Positions 25,799-35,223 of a stretch of 64,000 bases of DNA are shown piece by piece; the first letter of the stretch is position 1, and each line of letters starts with the position of its first letter. The translations under genes and the position numbers were made by a program. The notes below the pieces were generated by a model. The model did no database searches. It was not told where the DNA came from and was given only the letters and a program-made list of their open reading frames with translations. Source of the DNA: Jiulongibacter sediminis (GTDB taxonomy: Bacteria; Bacteroidota; Bacteroidia; Cytophagales; Spirosomataceae); assembly GCF_001306455.1 (NCBI RefSeq), contig NZ_LGTQ01000015.1, forward strand, positions 158,457 through 222,456, written 5' to 3'.

Positions 25799-26808
25799 AT
25801 CTTAACAGCTATTTTGCAGTGTTTTTCTTCGTTAAAGTTTTTCATTACCATTGGAAGCTCATCTAAGGTAGTCATTTTAGATGCAAGGTATGACGGGTCA
25901 ATTTTCTCATCGGCCATTAGTTGTAGAACGGCTTTGAAATCATCCGGATGATCATAAATAAGCGACGGAGTAATCTGAATGCCATTTCTGACAACATGCA
26001 GAGCCTGAAATTCTGAGGGCTTATCAGAAAGACCAAGGAGAACGACCTGAGAACCTTTTGGAGCTGCTGCAATAGCAATAGTTGGTGTTACCGCAGAGCC
26101 GGCACATTCAAAAACCACGTCAATATCAGCTTCATTCCATGCTTTTTGTAAGGCTGTAATCTGCTCTTCTGTGGAGCCGGAGGCCTCAATAATGTGAGCC
26201 CCCATTTGCCTGGCAAGTTCTTTTTTGAAGTCCATCAGGTCGTTAACCCAAACCTCATAGCCCATTTTTCGAGCCAGATAGCAAAGCAAAAGGCCTATAC
26301 CTCCAAGTCCAAGGATAGCAATTTTCTGCTCCGGGTTTGTTTTGGCTACAGCCAAGGCATGATAGGCCACGGATACAGGCTCGATCAAGGCCGCATTGGT
26401 TTCAGAAATGTTTTCCGGAATTTTCCAGCAGAACTCCGCCGGTACACAGACATATTCAGCAAAACAACCGGGTTGATTGAGCCCTATGACTCTTTTTTGG
26501 TCGCAATGAATGGCTTTGCCTTTTCGGCAGGGACGGCATTGACCGCAGGGGATGTTTGGTTCCACAACTACCCGATCACCGATCTTGTGATTTTGAACCA
26601 TTGAGCCAATGGCTTCAACAAAACCCACCGCCTCGTGTCCGGCAATATGAGGGTAGTCTATGGGCCGATGCCCATGAAAAACAGAGAGATCAGAACCACA
26701 GATACTAACCTGACTGAGTCTGATCAAAATTTCGTCCGACTTTGGTGATGGCTTTTCGGTTTCCCGAATTTCCATTTGGCCGGGGGCAGTGATGAGGGCT
26801 GCTTTCAT
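25795..26808 (-). CDS. Zinc-dependent alcohol dehydrogenase family protein (MDR)
   Basis: A 337-residue NAD(P)-dependent oxidoreductase. SICGSDLSVFHG gives the first catalytic-zinc cysteine, HIAGHEAVGFVEAIG the glycine-rich histidine and glutamate, CGQCRPCRKGKAIHC the structural-zinc four-cysteine lobe, and LGLGGIGLLL the Rossmann loop. It resembles sorbitol/threonine/galactitol-type MDR enzymes. It would oxidise a hydroxyl group in the cytoplasm. It is translationally coupled on both sides by ATGA overlaps (MFS upstream, amidohydrolase downstream). Confidence 0.9.
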   Translation of the reverse strand: MKAALITAPGQMEIRETEKPSPKSDEILIRLSQVSICGSDLSVFHGHRPIDYPHIAGHEAVGFVEAIGSMVQNHKIGDRVVVEPNIPCGQCRPCRKGKAIHCDQKRVIGLNQPGCFAEYVCVPAEFCWKIPENISETNAALIEPVSVAYHALAVAKTNPEQKIAILGLGGIGLLLCYLARKMGYEVWVNDLMDFKKELARQMGAHIIEASGSTEEQITALQKAWNEADIDVVFECAGSAVTPTIAIAAAPKGSQVVLLGLSDKPSEFQALHVVRNGIQITPSLIYDHPDDFKAVLQLMADEKIDPSYLASKMTTLDELPMVMKNFNEEKHCKIAVKI

Positions 26809-28097
26809 AGTTTCTCAGATTTTAAAGACCAAATGCAAAGGCCCATCAGCAATAGCGGAATAGAAAAGAGAATAAAAAGCATTTCAATACCCAGACCAGA
26901 GTCAGAAAGAAAGCCAAAAAGCCATGGGCCCAGAATAGCACCAAAGCGACCGATTCCTACAGTATAACCTACTCCGGTGGTTCTGATATTGGCGTCATAT
27001 ATACGGGCTAAAGTAGGCCAGATGCCATTAAATCCACCCTGTACAAAGAAACCAATGAACAGAACAAGAATAAAAATGAGCATGGGACCAGGAGAAGAAA
27101 AGGCGTAAATCTGCATGATAAAAAAGGCAACTACCAGGAATGAAAGCATTGCCTGCCGCATACCGACTTTACTTCCAAAAGCTCCAATGGAAGACGAGCC
27201 CAGTGCCGCACCAATATTCAGCATGATTCCAACATAAGTGGCCAGTTTGAAAGGCATTCCTGAGTCATTAGCGATGGTAGGCACCCAGCTCATCAGGGTG
27301 TAAAGCGTCATGAAACCAAAGAAAGCACCAAGCCATACTTTTAAGGTATTGCTTCGGTAAACGTTTGAGAAAAGGGTTTTGACACTTACTTTTTCACGTT
27401 CGAGGTTAACTTCAGGAAGGGTTTGAAGGTTGGGTTGCTGCATACGTTTCATCAAAACATTGAGTTTTGTCAGTGTGTTTTCATCCCGGTTATTGAGCAA
27501 AAACTCTGGAGAGTCAGACATGAAAAAGAAAACCAGTAACCACATCAGACAAGCAATAATACCCGATACCAGAAAGGCCATTTGCCAGCCATATTCAGGA
27601 ATATACCGTGCACTCAAAAGGCCCGTCAGAATAGCACCCACGGGCCAGCCGGCCTGTACCAGTCCAACATTGAAATCCCGAAATTTTTGGTTCGAAAATT
27701 CTGCTGCCGTTGCCGCCATGGTAGGTAAAATTCCCCCAATGCCCAATCCGGTCAGAATTCTTAAAAGTAGCATGACTTTATAATCGTTGATGAGGCCTAC
27801 ACCTAACATTCCTGCGGCAATCATGGCAACTGAAAACAGAAAAACCCTTCGGCGACCGAAACGATCGGCTAATGGTGCGATCAAAAAAGCTCCTAGTGTC
27901 ATTCCTGCAAGTCCGGCACTAAAAATATAGCCCATTTCTGTCTTACTAAGGTTCCATTGTTCTATGATCTCAGTGCTCGAAAATGAGACCAGAAGAACAT
28001 CAATCCCATCATTGAAATTGAGAATAAAACAAATCGCGACCATCAGCCATTGGTAAGCTGACATGGGTTTATCAGAGATATCAAAAGTATGTTTCAT
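26805..28097 (-). CDS. MFS transporter, aromatic acid:H+ symporter type
   Basis: A 430-residue 12-TM carrier paralogous to the one at 22535-23833. TM1 carries NFNDGIDVLLVSFSS with the D-G-x-D pattern of AAHS proteins, APLADRFGRRRVFLFS follows TM2, and RILTGLGIGGILPTMAATAAEF forms TM4. The C-terminal RIYDANIRTTGVGYTVGIGR block is a second typical motif. It lies within the long coupled operon (ATGA overlap with the dehydrogenase, 5 bp after the hydrolase), so its cargo is probably the acid processed by the operon's enzymes. Confidence 0.87.
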   Translation of the reverse strand: MKHTFDISDKPMSAYQWLMVAICFILNFNDGIDVLLVSFSSTEIIEQWNLSKTEMGYIFSAGLAGMTLGAFLIAPLADRFGRRRVFLFSVAMIAAGMLGVGLINDYKVMLLLRILTGLGIGGILPTMAATAAEFSNQKFRDFNVGLVQAGWPVGAILTGLLSARYIPEYGWQMAFLVSGIIACLMWLLVFFFMSDSPEFLLNNRDENTLTKLNVLMKRMQQPNLQTLPEVNLEREKVSVKTLFSNVYRSNTLKVWLGAFFGFMTLYTLMSWVPTIANDSGMPFKLATYVGIMLNIGAALGSSSIGAFGSKVGMRQAMLSFLVVAFFIMQIYAFSSPGPMLIFILVLFIGFFVQGGFNGIWPTLARIYDANIRTTGVGYTVGIGRFGAILGPWLFGFLSDSGLGIEMLFILFSIPLLLMGLCIWSLKSEKL

Positions 28098-28102
28098 CAG
28101 CC

Positions 28103-29221
28103 TTATTCTATATACCCCGGTGTTGCTCTTTTTCCGGTATGTACCCAGTTTCTCAGCTCATCAAAGGCCTTGCCTGTTTGAGTTTCAGTAAAATTACAAT
28201 GACCTTGTCCATTGGTATATTTGACGACATAATGTTCCTGCCGACCGTTTTGCTGAATGAGATTTTCATATGGTATTATGGCATAGTCAGCTGGTATGAG
28301 TTGGTCGTACATAGTGTGCAAAACCAGAGCTGGCTTATCAATATCACCGGTACGATCGTACTTTGAGAATTTTGCAGCCTGACCAACTGTAGCTGCTATT
28401 CGTTCCACTTTTTGATTCATCATCATATTGTCCTCAAATCGACCATACAGGGTATTGGTATTGTCATATGGGTTTCCCCCTGATTTTTGAACCACATCTC
28501 TCAATACGTTTTCCCCGAAAGCTAAGGCAAAAGGTACGTCCGTTGATTTCAGATCAAAATGCTTTGCAAAGGCGACCACGGCTAACGAATCTTTCTCAAA
28601 AATTGCTTTCTGAATACTCATAGCTTTTCCGAAAGCAGTTCGCATATCAGCTGGTTTTGCGTCCGGTTTAAAGGTCAGGATTTCTTTTAACGAAGGCATA
28701 TGACCTGGGAAAAGGACATTGAAAGTAGCGATCAGATCAAACTCTTTTCGGGTTTGTAAGTACATTCTTCCTGCAAGCGGGCACATAGGCATACCTCCCT
28801 GATAAAACTGTCCGAAGTTTTCAAGCGTAGCAATGGTGATTCCGCCACCCATGGAATGTCCGGCGATCAAAGTACTGTCAGGCTGACCATACTTAGCCAC
28901 AAAATATTGTCTCAAAACTTCAGTATCATCAACCCCCTGGGCCAGAGCAAGACCTTGATGAGCATAGTCTGAGGCAGCCACTGCAAATCCACGATCCAGA
29001 AAGGGCTTCATACGTTGTGGCCAGTCAGGACTTTTGCTTTGGCGTGGCTGGGTTCCCATAAACTCATAGCCATGGGCATACATTAATAACTTGCCTTTCC
29101 AGTTTTCTGGAAAAAGGATTTTAAAGTCAGCCCCGTTGATTTGACCAGTGTCAATTTTAGCACTGTTTTGGGCAAAGCCACTTAGGGCGGCCAGCAGTAA
29201 AAAGAGTATTATTTTTTTCAT
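28103..29221 (-). CDS. Secreted alpha/beta hydrolase
   Basis: A 372-residue secreted protein with a Sec signal (MKKIILFLLLAALSGFAQ). KLLMYAHGYEFMG is the oxyanion region, TLIAGHSMGGGITIATLE the nucleophile elbow (Ser near residue 129), and ALVLHTMYDQLIPADYA plus a late GQGHCNF supply Asp and His. I do not recognise a named subfamily; it looks like a tannase- or lipase-like carboxylic ester hydrolase. It sits between the SDR and the MFS gene in one operon, so extracytoplasmic de-esterification before uptake is the likely role. Confidence 0.78.
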   Translation of the reverse strand: MKKIILFLLLAALSGFAQNSAKIDTGQINGADFKILFPENWKGKLLMYAHGYEFMGTQPRQSKSPDWPQRMKPFLDRGFAVAASDYAHQGLALAQGVDDTEVLRQYFVAKYGQPDSTLIAGHSMGGGITIATLENFGQFYQGGMPMCPLAGRMYLQTRKEFDLIATFNVLFPGHMPSLKEILTFKPDAKPADMRTAFGKAMSIQKAIFEKDSLAVVAFAKHFDLKSTDVPFALAFGENVLRDVVQKSGGNPYDNTNTLYGRFEDNMMMNQKVERIAATVGQAAKFSKYDRTGDIDKPALVLHTMYDQLIPADYAIIPYENLIQQNGRQEHYVVKYTNGQGHCNFTETQTGKAFDELRNWVHTGKRATPGYIE

Positions 29222-29239
29222 AGGTTAAGTAAATTAACA

Positions 29240-30007
29240 TTATTTGGCAGCCATTCGAATGGCTCCGTCTAAACGAATGGTTTCTGCATTCAGCATTTGG
29301 TTCTCAATGATCTGAATGGCCAATTGTGCATATTCAGAAGGTTTGCCCAATCGCTGTGGAAACGGCACCTGCTGTCCAAGGGATTCCTGAACTTCCGGAG
29401 AAAGGCCTGCCAGCAATGGGGTTTCAAAAATTCCCGGTGCTATGGTGTTCACACGAACTCCCATTCGGGCAAATTCGCGGGCTATCGGCAGGGTCATGGC
29501 CACAATACCACCCTTGGAGGCCGAATAGGCAGCCTGACCGATCTGCCCGTCAAAGGCTGCTACTGAGGCTGTATTAATGATAACTCCCCGTTCTCCGCTT
29601 TCGCCCGGTTCATTATGCTGAATCTCGTTCACCACCAGACGGATACAATTGAAAGTGCCGACGAGGTTAATGTCCACGACATTTTTAAAGAAATCGAGAG
29701 GATGCGGACCCTCTTTGCCCACTACTCTTTTAGGTGGGCCAATACCGGCACAATTCACGAGGCCGTCAATACGACCGAACTTTTTGAGGGTTTCATCAAC
29801 GGCTTTTTGCACCTCTTCCTCACTTCTGACATCTGCTTTTTGAAACAAAATATGCTCAGCATTTTCAGAAGCAAAGGCCTCACCTTCTTCGGTTTTGATG
29901 TCAATGAGGCAAACGTTCCCACCTTTTTCAAGGATGGCTTCGGCCGTTGCCCGACCCAGCCCTGAGGCACCTCCGGTGATGATGAATACTCTATTTTCAA
30001 TCTTCAT
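29240..30007 (-). CDS. SDR dehydrogenase, 3-hydroxyacyl-CoA dehydrogenase-like (HSD10 type)
   Basis: A 255-residue classical short-chain dehydrogenase. The cofactor motif is TGGASGLG (11-18), with D36 in place for NAD preference, NCAGIG at 85-90, and the catalytic set S148, Y161 and K165 (YSASK). The insert PPKRVVGKEGPHPLDFFK matches the HSD17B10/3-hydroxy-2-methylbutyryl-CoA dehydrogenase group. It could oxidise the beta-hydroxyacyl-CoA made by the crotonase, giving a retro-beta-oxidation route for the side chain instead of a lyase route. It lies 3 bp after the CoA ligase gene. Confidence 0.9.
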   Translation of the reverse strand: MKIENRVFIITGGASGLGRATAEAILEKGGNVCLIDIKTEEGEAFASENAEHILFQKADVRSEEEVQKAVDETLKKFGRIDGLVNCAGIGPPKRVVGKEGPHPLDFFKNVVDINLVGTFNCIRLVVNEIQHNEPGESGERGVIINTASVAAFDGQIGQAAYSASKGGIVAMTLPIAREFARMGVRVNTIAPGIFETPLLAGLSPEVQESLGQQVPFPQRLGKPSEYAQLAIQIIENQMLNAETIRLDGAIRMAAK

Positions 30008-30010
30008 AGC

Positions 30011-31786
30011 TTAGGAATAAAAAGTTTCAGCAATAAAGGTATCATGTTTTTTGAGGATCTTGTTTTGGTTGATTGACCCCTTGTCGGTGATTTCGCCGGC
30101 CAATGCATCAGGGGCCTCCGGGGCGATGCTATACTTAACAATTTTCGTGGAAGAGCCTTTGGATTGACCATTGAAGAGTTCCATTGTTTGATCAATAAAA
30201 GCATTGACTTTTTCGGCGGACAGCAGTTCTTCATAGGCCAGTTTCCTGCCTTCCAACTTTTCGCAGGCCGAATGATTAACAAATACTAATGCTCCAATGA
30301 AGTTTTCATTCAAACCGGTTAAGACAATATCATGAATGATAGGGTCACCCATGGACATTAGCTTCTGACGGATAACACCAACGCTTACCCAGGTTCCGCT
30401 GGACAGCTTAAAATCTTCTTTGATTCGCCCATCAAAGAGGAGACCCAAGTCTGGATTTTCTTCGTCAAGAAATCGAACAGCATCACCGGTCTTATAATAG
30501 CCTTCCTCATCAAAACTGTCTTTATTCACTTCTGGTGCTTTCCAGTAACCTGCGGTTATATTCGGCCCCTTATAACGAGCTTCCAGTTTATCATTAACCG
30601 GTGTGAGTTTGACGTCAAGGCCGGCCACAGGTACACCCAAACAGCCGGAAAATGCTCCCGGCCAATTGGCAAACATGGCTGATGGCCCTGCTTCGGTACA
30701 GCCAAGTCCTGAAATGATCGGGATTTTCATTTCAATAGTTTTAATGGCCAGGGCCTCCCACCGATCCCAAATGGGTTGAGCGAGACCGGCACCGGCGTAA
30801 AACAGCATCTCCAGGTTTTTGAAAAAGGTTTTCGACAATTCAGTATCTTCCTCGAGGTAATCCAATAACATTTCAAATCCTTTGGGTACATTGAAATAGG
30901 CTGTCGGAGAAATACCCTTTAGGTTTTTTACAGTTGTTTCAATGCCAGATGGACTTGGAATGCCCTCATCGATATAAAGAGTGCCTCCATGCATCAAAGT
31001 CAATCCGAAATTATGATTCCCCCCAAAAGTATGGTGCCAGGGAAGCCAGTCCACAAATACGGGTGGATTGTCTGCCATAAAAGGAAGGCATTGGGTAATT
31101 TGAGTTAAACTGGCTGACCACATGCTGTGATGAATGATCACCCCTTTCGGAGAGCCTGTGGAGCCGGAGGTGAATAATATTTTAGCAATTGGGTTATCTT
31201 TTTTAGGCAGATTTTGACGGTTTGAGATTTTCAAAAGCTCTGACAAATTGACTCCCGGACTATTTCTCTGGCAAATGACCGAGACCTCAGGAAGTTGTTT
31301 CTGAATGCTCTTCAAGGCGTTACTATATTTTTCGGCGTCTTCGGCAAAAACGAAGTCCGGTTTGAGCTGCTCCACACAATAGTCAAGCTTTTCAAGAGAA
31401 TCAGATTTTAAGGAATATGCAGGAGAAATATGTGCATAGGTTAAACCAGCTTTTAACGCACCAAGAACCACCAAAGCGTTTGAAATTGAATTTTCAGACA
31501 GCAGCATCACAGTACTTTCGTCTCCAAAACCTTTCTGAAGAAAGTACTGAGCAATAGCCGTTGCCTTAAGATTAGCCTCGCTGTAGGTTAGTTTTTCCCA
31601 TTCTCCGTCGGAATCTCGCTGAGCCAGAAAAACATGATCCGGCTTTTCGGTTGACCATTGATCCAGAAAAAAGGTGACTTCATTTGGGTAGGCACGGAGT
31701 GGCTGAAGATTACGATAAAGAATAGAACCGTCTTTCCGTTTTTCAACGGAAGTCTTTGTTGGCCCGAAATTTACCTTTTTGTACAT
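30011..31786 (-). CDS. fcs: AMP-binding CoA ligase, feruloyl-CoA synthase-like
   Basis: A 591-residue ligase started at 31784-31786 (MYKKVNFGPTKTSVEKRKDGS). The frame is open 111 bases further, but that extension is made of degenerate ATTGG repeats and is not protein-like. The opening KRKDGSILYRNLQPLRAYPNEV is typical of feruloyl-CoA synthase (FCS) proteins. The adenylation P-loop is KILFTSGSTGSPKGVI, with VDWLPWHHTFGGNHNFGLTL, ISGLGCTEAGP and the hinge GRIKEDFKLSSGTW. The FCS C-terminal lysine region differs from ordinary acyl-CoA ligases, as seen here. It would convert ferulate or coumarate to its CoA ester. It is flanked by a crotonase and an SDR in one operon. Confidence 0.85.
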   Translation of the reverse strand: MYKKVNFGPTKTSVEKRKDGSILYRNLQPLRAYPNEVTFFLDQWSTEKPDHVFLAQRDSDGEWEKLTYSEANLKATAIAQYFLQKGFGDESTVMLLSENSISNALVVLGALKAGLTYAHISPAYSLKSDSLEKLDYCVEQLKPDFVFAEDAEKYSNALKSIQKQLPEVSVICQRNSPGVNLSELLKISNRQNLPKKDNPIAKILFTSGSTGSPKGVIIHHSMWSASLTQITQCLPFMADNPPVFVDWLPWHHTFGGNHNFGLTLMHGGTLYIDEGIPSPSGIETTVKNLKGISPTAYFNVPKGFEMLLDYLEEDTELSKTFFKNLEMLFYAGAGLAQPIWDRWEALAIKTIEMKIPIISGLGCTEAGPSAMFANWPGAFSGCLGVPVAGLDVKLTPVNDKLEARYKGPNITAGYWKAPEVNKDSFDEEGYYKTGDAVRFLDEENPDLGLLFDGRIKEDFKLSSGTWVSVGVIRQKLMSMGDPIIHDIVLTGLNENFIGALVFVNHSACEKLEGRKLAYEELLSAEKVNAFIDQTMELFNGQSKGSSTKIVKYSIAPEAPDALAGEITDKGSINQNKILKKHDTFIAETFYS

Positions 31787-31893
31787 TTTTAGTGATTGGT
31801 TAATTGGGAATTGGATAACCGGAGAATTAGTTGACTTCAGAATTGGACGATTGGTGAATTGGTCGTTTTTCAGAATTTCCAATTCTCCAATTA
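31787..31893. repeat. Degenerate ATTGG repeats between the crotonase and ligase genes
   Basis: About 107 bp with six or more copies of ATTGG/AATTGG on the plus strand at irregular spacing. Such low-complexity spacers are common between genes in Bacteroidota. The open frame through it is accidental. Confidence 0.6.
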
Positions 31894-32670
31894 TCACTCT
31901 CCTACTTTCTTCGCTTTGCCTTCCAGAAAATCACGTAATCGTTTTTTGGCCTCAGGGCTGTCCTGTGCAAGGGCTGCAGTCAGTGATTCCATCATAGAGG
32001 CCTCCTGATGTGATGCTTCCTGAATTTTTGGTAGAACCTGAAGCACGGCATAAGTGGTCATTTCGGCGTTCTGAGCCATTCTTTCTGCCATTTCCATGGC
32101 TTTTTTAAGTCCTTTCCCATTTTCAACAAGGTATTGTGTAAGGCCTTTTTCATAGCCTTCATCCGCATTCAGCACCCGACCAGTCAGCATCATATCGGTC
32201 ATAGCCGCTGTACCAATAAGTTTCGGAATCCGGAGTGAGCCTCCTCCACCGACGAAGATTCCCCGCATTCCTTCCGGAAGAGCATAAAAAGCAGATTCTT
32301 CAGCAATCCGAATATGGGAAGCTGTGGCTATTTCAAGACCGCCGCCTACGCAGGCTCCTTTCAATACCGCAATAACTGGAATGGCTCCAAACTGTATTTT
32401 ATCCATTACCCTGTGCCACATTCTCGAATGTTCAAGACCTTCTTTCGAGTTTCTTTCTTTAAGCTCAGATAGGTCAAGCCCGGCTGAGAAATGCTCACCT
32501 TCGGCATGGATAATGATGACTTTAGTTTCGGCTTTAAATGCATCAATAGCCTTTTCAATAGCGAGTATGAGATCGTCATTGACGGCATTTCTTTTTTGAG
32601 GCCTGTTCAGCTTCAGAAGGAGAGTTGTACCTGTCCTTTCGGTGACAAGAATTGATTCTGACATATTCAA
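31894..32670 (-). CDS. Enoyl-CoA hydratase/isomerase (crotonase), probable hydroxycinnamoyl-CoA hydratase
   Basis: A 258-residue crotonase-fold protein. The oxyanion-hole segments are HAEGEHFSAGLDLSEL (about 55-70) and KGACVGGGLEIATASHIRIA (about 103-122), with LPEGMRGIFVGGGGSLRIPKLIG bearing the usual catalytic acidic position. Next to a feruloyl-CoA-synthase-like ligase it would hydrate the side-chain double bond. True feruloyl-CoA hydratase/lyases are slightly longer (about 275), so a plain hydratase feeding the SDR is an equal option. It is the first gene of the operon, behind a 98-bp gap next to the AraC gene. Confidence 0.85.
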   Translation of the reverse strand: MNMSESILVTERTGTTLLLKLNRPQKRNAVNDDLILAIEKAIDAFKAETKVIIIHAEGEHFSAGLDLSELKERNSKEGLEHSRMWHRVMDKIQFGAIPVIAVLKGACVGGGLEIATASHIRIAEESAFYALPEGMRGIFVGGGGSLRIPKLIGTAAMTDMMLTGRVLNADEGYEKGLTQYLVENGKGLKKAMEMAERMAQNAEMTTYAVLQVLPKIQEASHQEASMMESLTAALAQDSPEAKKRLRDFLEGKAKKVGE

Positions 32671-32768
32671 TAGACCTATTGGTATTATAGGGTGATTTTA
32701 TTGCACAAAATACCATAAAAAATACCGAATCGAATTGTCTAAACAAAAGTTATTGTATGCAAAATCAA

Positions 32769-33674
32769 TCAAAAAGATGATTTTCTATACTCTTTTGGAC
32801 TCATTCCTGTCCATTTTTTGAAATGCCTTGAAAAAGAACTGAGGTCTAATTTTCCTAAATAAGCGGCAATTTCCTGAACGGGTATGGCGGTTTGTCGTAA
32901 AAGAACCCTGGCTTCGAGCACTTTCATTTCATCCAGTAGATTTTGTGCGGTTTTACCCGTCACTTTTTTAACTGATTTATTGAGGTGATTTGGAGAGATA
33001 TGCAATAGCTCGGCAGCCATCTGAACGGAATGGATCATGTGAATTTGTTCAGAAAGGAGGTCTTTATATGCACCTGTTAATTGAGAGGCAGCCGATGGCT
33101 GATTCTCTACCTGTCCGGGGTTCTCTAACTCCATTTCTTTGAAAAGACTTGCCAGATACAAGGGGATCAACTCAAAACGATTGCCTTCAGCTTTACGGTA
33201 TTCTGTTTCAAGGCGAAGCAGCTGATCTTTAAAGTTTTCTGGCGAATGAATCTTTACGAGAGGATTTCCGGAGATTCTCCAGAAATTAAATTGGCGACAT
33301 AAGTCTTTTTGCAATAGCGGATGATTAAAAATATCAGCACGGAAATGACAGTAGAATCCTTCAATGTCTTCACTTATGCTTGTAAGGGCCGTGATCTGAT
33401 CTGGGGGAAGGCAGAAAAAATGATTCTCTGGAATGGTATATTCGGTGAGACCTTTACTTCGTACAGACCAACCGCAGCTTACAAAAAGAAAGAAATAGAC
33501 TGACCGTCGGTGCGGAAGAACGGGCAGATTGAGATGTTCCTTATACCGTTCGATTCGCTCAATATGAAATTTCTCGTAGAAAGAGCCCGTCTCAGGCTTC
33601 CAATTGCCAAAGATATATTGGTCAAAGTCAGAAGGCCTGAGATTGGGAATCCGTGATTTTATTTCACTCTCCAT
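32769..33674 (-). CDS. AraC family transcriptional regulator
   Basis: A 301-residue regulator. The C-terminal 95 residues hold the two-HTH AraC domain (MIHSVQMAAELLHISPNHLNKSVKKVTG and EIAAYLGKLDLSSFSRHFKKWTGMSPKEYRKS). The N-terminal 190 residues are a ligand-binding, cupin-like domain starting DFDQYIFGNWKPETGSF. It lies directly upstream of the ferulate-type operon in the same orientation and overlaps the DUF3237 gene by 16 bp, so it is the likely activator that senses a pathway acid or CoA ester. Confidence 0.9.
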   Translation of the reverse strand: MESEIKSRIPNLRPSDFDQYIFGNWKPETGSFYEKFHIERIERYKEHLNLPVLPHRRSVYFFLFVSCGWSVRSKGLTEYTIPENHFFCLPPDQITALTSISEDIEGFYCHFRADIFNHPLLQKDLCRQFNFWRISGNPLVKIHSPENFKDQLLRLETEYRKAEGNRFELIPLYLASLFKEMELENPGQVENQPSAASQLTGAYKDLLSEQIHMIHSVQMAAELLHISPNHLNKSVKKVTGKTAQNLLDEMKVLEARVLLRQTAIPVQEIAAYLGKLDLSSFSRHFKKWTGMSPKEYRKSSF

Positions 33675-34183
33675 ACAAAAATGGATACGTCAAGAGGGTT
33701 TTTCACGCCCTGGCAAATGAACATGGTATTGTTCATCCAATGATATTTTCCTTCAGGAGCTTCCATTTTGGGACGGCCTTTGAAATAGTATTCAGAAGGT
33801 TCCACCGGAATGCCTTTAGCGATTTTAGCCGCCACCTCCGGACTTGCCACTCGCATAGCGTCGTTTTTGATGTAAATGGTAACACCGTCATCTGTGGTGA
33901 ATTGATAATGGGCTTCAAGCTCAGCTACACCATCTTCACGGATGAACTGCCAGTCGGCACCACCGCTGATGATTGTTCCTTTAATGTTCGGCCCTTCTAC
34001 AGTTCCTCCGATAATTGGGATTATTCTACGAAGTCCGCGTGGAGTCTGACCAACAGTGATGGGCGGGTCAAGTTTGACACGCAATTCACAGATGTATTCC
34101 AATTCAGGAACATCAGGTATATTCTGGCCTAAGGCCGAAGTCAAAGTAGAAGCCATAAGAAAGAGTAGAGTTAGGTATTTCAT
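33659..34183 (-). CDS. Secreted DUF3237 family protein
   Basis: A 174-residue protein with a Sec signal (residues 1-19, ending TSALG). The DUF3237 marks are PELEYICELRVKLDPPITVG, RRIIPIIGGTVEGPNIKGTIISGGADW and the C-terminal FICQGVKNPLDVSIFVWRV. The family forms a small beta-barrel and occurs in aromatic or organic-acid catabolic clusters without an established reaction. It overlaps the AraC gene start by 16 bp, so both share a promoter. The signal peptide is unusual for a family often seen as cytoplasmic. Confidence 0.85.
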   Translation of the reverse strand: MKYLTLLFLMASTLTSALGQNIPDVPELEYICELRVKLDPPITVGQTPRGLRRIIPIIGGTVEGPNIKGTIISGGADWQFIREDGVAELEAHYQFTTDDGVTIYIKNDAMRVASPEVAAKIAKGIPVEPSEYYFKGRPKMEAPEGKYHWMNNTMFICQGVKNPLDVSIFVWRVK

Positions 34184-34286
34184 GTTATGGTGAAGGTTTA
34201 CAGATCAAAAGTATTAATTCCTTTGAATCATAAAAATCGTTTTACTCAGAGAGAACCTTTAAATTTCGAACTTATTTGAAGCATCT

Positions 34287-35213
34287 ATGAGTCATTTTAT
34301 CAGTTGCGATTGGGGAACCAGCAATTTTCGATTAAGGGTGGTGGAAACCAAAACCGGGGAGGTTCTGGAAACCTTTGAAGAGAATATTGGTATCAGAGAA
34401 ACATATGACGAATGGCAAAGAAGGGCAATGAAGATTGATCGAAAGCCTTTTTATCTCAATATCTTATCCGATAAAATTTCAAAACTCAATTCGTCTTTTC
34501 CGGAAAATGCACCGGTGCTGATTAGTGGCATGGCTTCTTCTTCGATTGGTTATAAGGAATTGCCTTATGGACAAACGCCCTTTGATTTAAGGCGTCCTCA
34601 ATTGATTTTTGAGAAGGACTTGCTGCCCGGTACCTCTCGAGAAGTCTGGCTTTTCTCAGGGCTTCAAACAGAGAACGATATCATGCGGGGTGAAGAAACC
34701 CTGATTCTGGGGGCTTATGCGTTGGATTCTTCCGATAAGACTCTTGTATTACCAGGGACTCACTCAAAACATGTAACTATTAAAAACGGGAAGGTGAGAA
34801 ATTTTAAAACCTACATGACCGGCGAGTTTTTTGAGTTGCTTTCATCTAAGAGTGTCTTGCAAAACACTGTTGAAAACTCCTCAAATTCAGAAACGGAGGC
34901 ATTTAAAGAGGGCGTTTTAAAAGGAGCTCAGGAAAATCTTCTCAATTCGGCATTCCACGCAAGAACAGCTTCAGTTTTACATGGTAAACCTACGAAAGAT
35001 AATTTTGAGTACCTCAGTGGTTTACTCATTGGTTCTGAGTTAAAGGAGTTGCAACAATCAACTGACGAAGTTTTGTTTATTTCTGGTTCTGCCCTTAAGC
35101 AGGCCTATTTCAGTGCCGCAAAATTGCTTCTAAAGACCAATCAATTCGGTTTTCTTTCAGCGGAAGATGCTTTAATTAAGGGGCATCTGGGATTATTCAG
35201 TGAAGTTTGCTGA
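34287..35213 (+). CDS. dgoK: 2-dehydro-3-deoxygalactonokinase
   Basis: A 308-residue cytoplasmic sugar kinase that phosphorylates 2-keto-3-deoxy-galactonate in the De Ley-Doudoroff galactonate pathway. The family start FISCDWGTSNFRLRVV gives the first phosphate loop; GMASSSIGYKELPYGQTPFDL, FSGLQTENDIMRGEETLILGA and LPGTHSKHVTIKNGKV are all characteristic. No aldolase (dgoA) lies next to it. It ends 10 bp from the convergent phosphoesterase gene. Its presence beside a PQQ dehydrogenase and an SMP-30 lactonase elsewhere in the window hints at a sugar-acid route. Confidence 0.9.
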   Translation: MSHFISCDWGTSNFRLRVVETKTGEVLETFEENIGIRETYDEWQRRAMKIDRKPFYLNILSDKISKLNSSFPENAPVLISGMASSSIGYKELPYGQTPFDLRRPQLIFEKDLLPGTSREVWLFSGLQTENDIMRGEETLILGAYALDSSDKTLVLPGTHSKHVTIKNGKVRNFKTYMTGEFFELLSSKSVLQNTVENSSNSETEAFKEGVLKGAQENLLNSAFHARTASVLHGKPTKDNFEYLSGLLIGSELKELQQSTDEVLFISGSALKQAYFSAAKLLLKTNQFGFLSAEDALIKGHLGLFSEVC

Positions 35214-35223
35214 TGATTTTCAT

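Noticed and set aside
31787..31897. N-terminal extension of the feruloyl-CoA-synthase-like ligase
   Set aside because: It is encoded by degenerate ATTGG repeats; the family N-terminus begins at the ATG at 31786.
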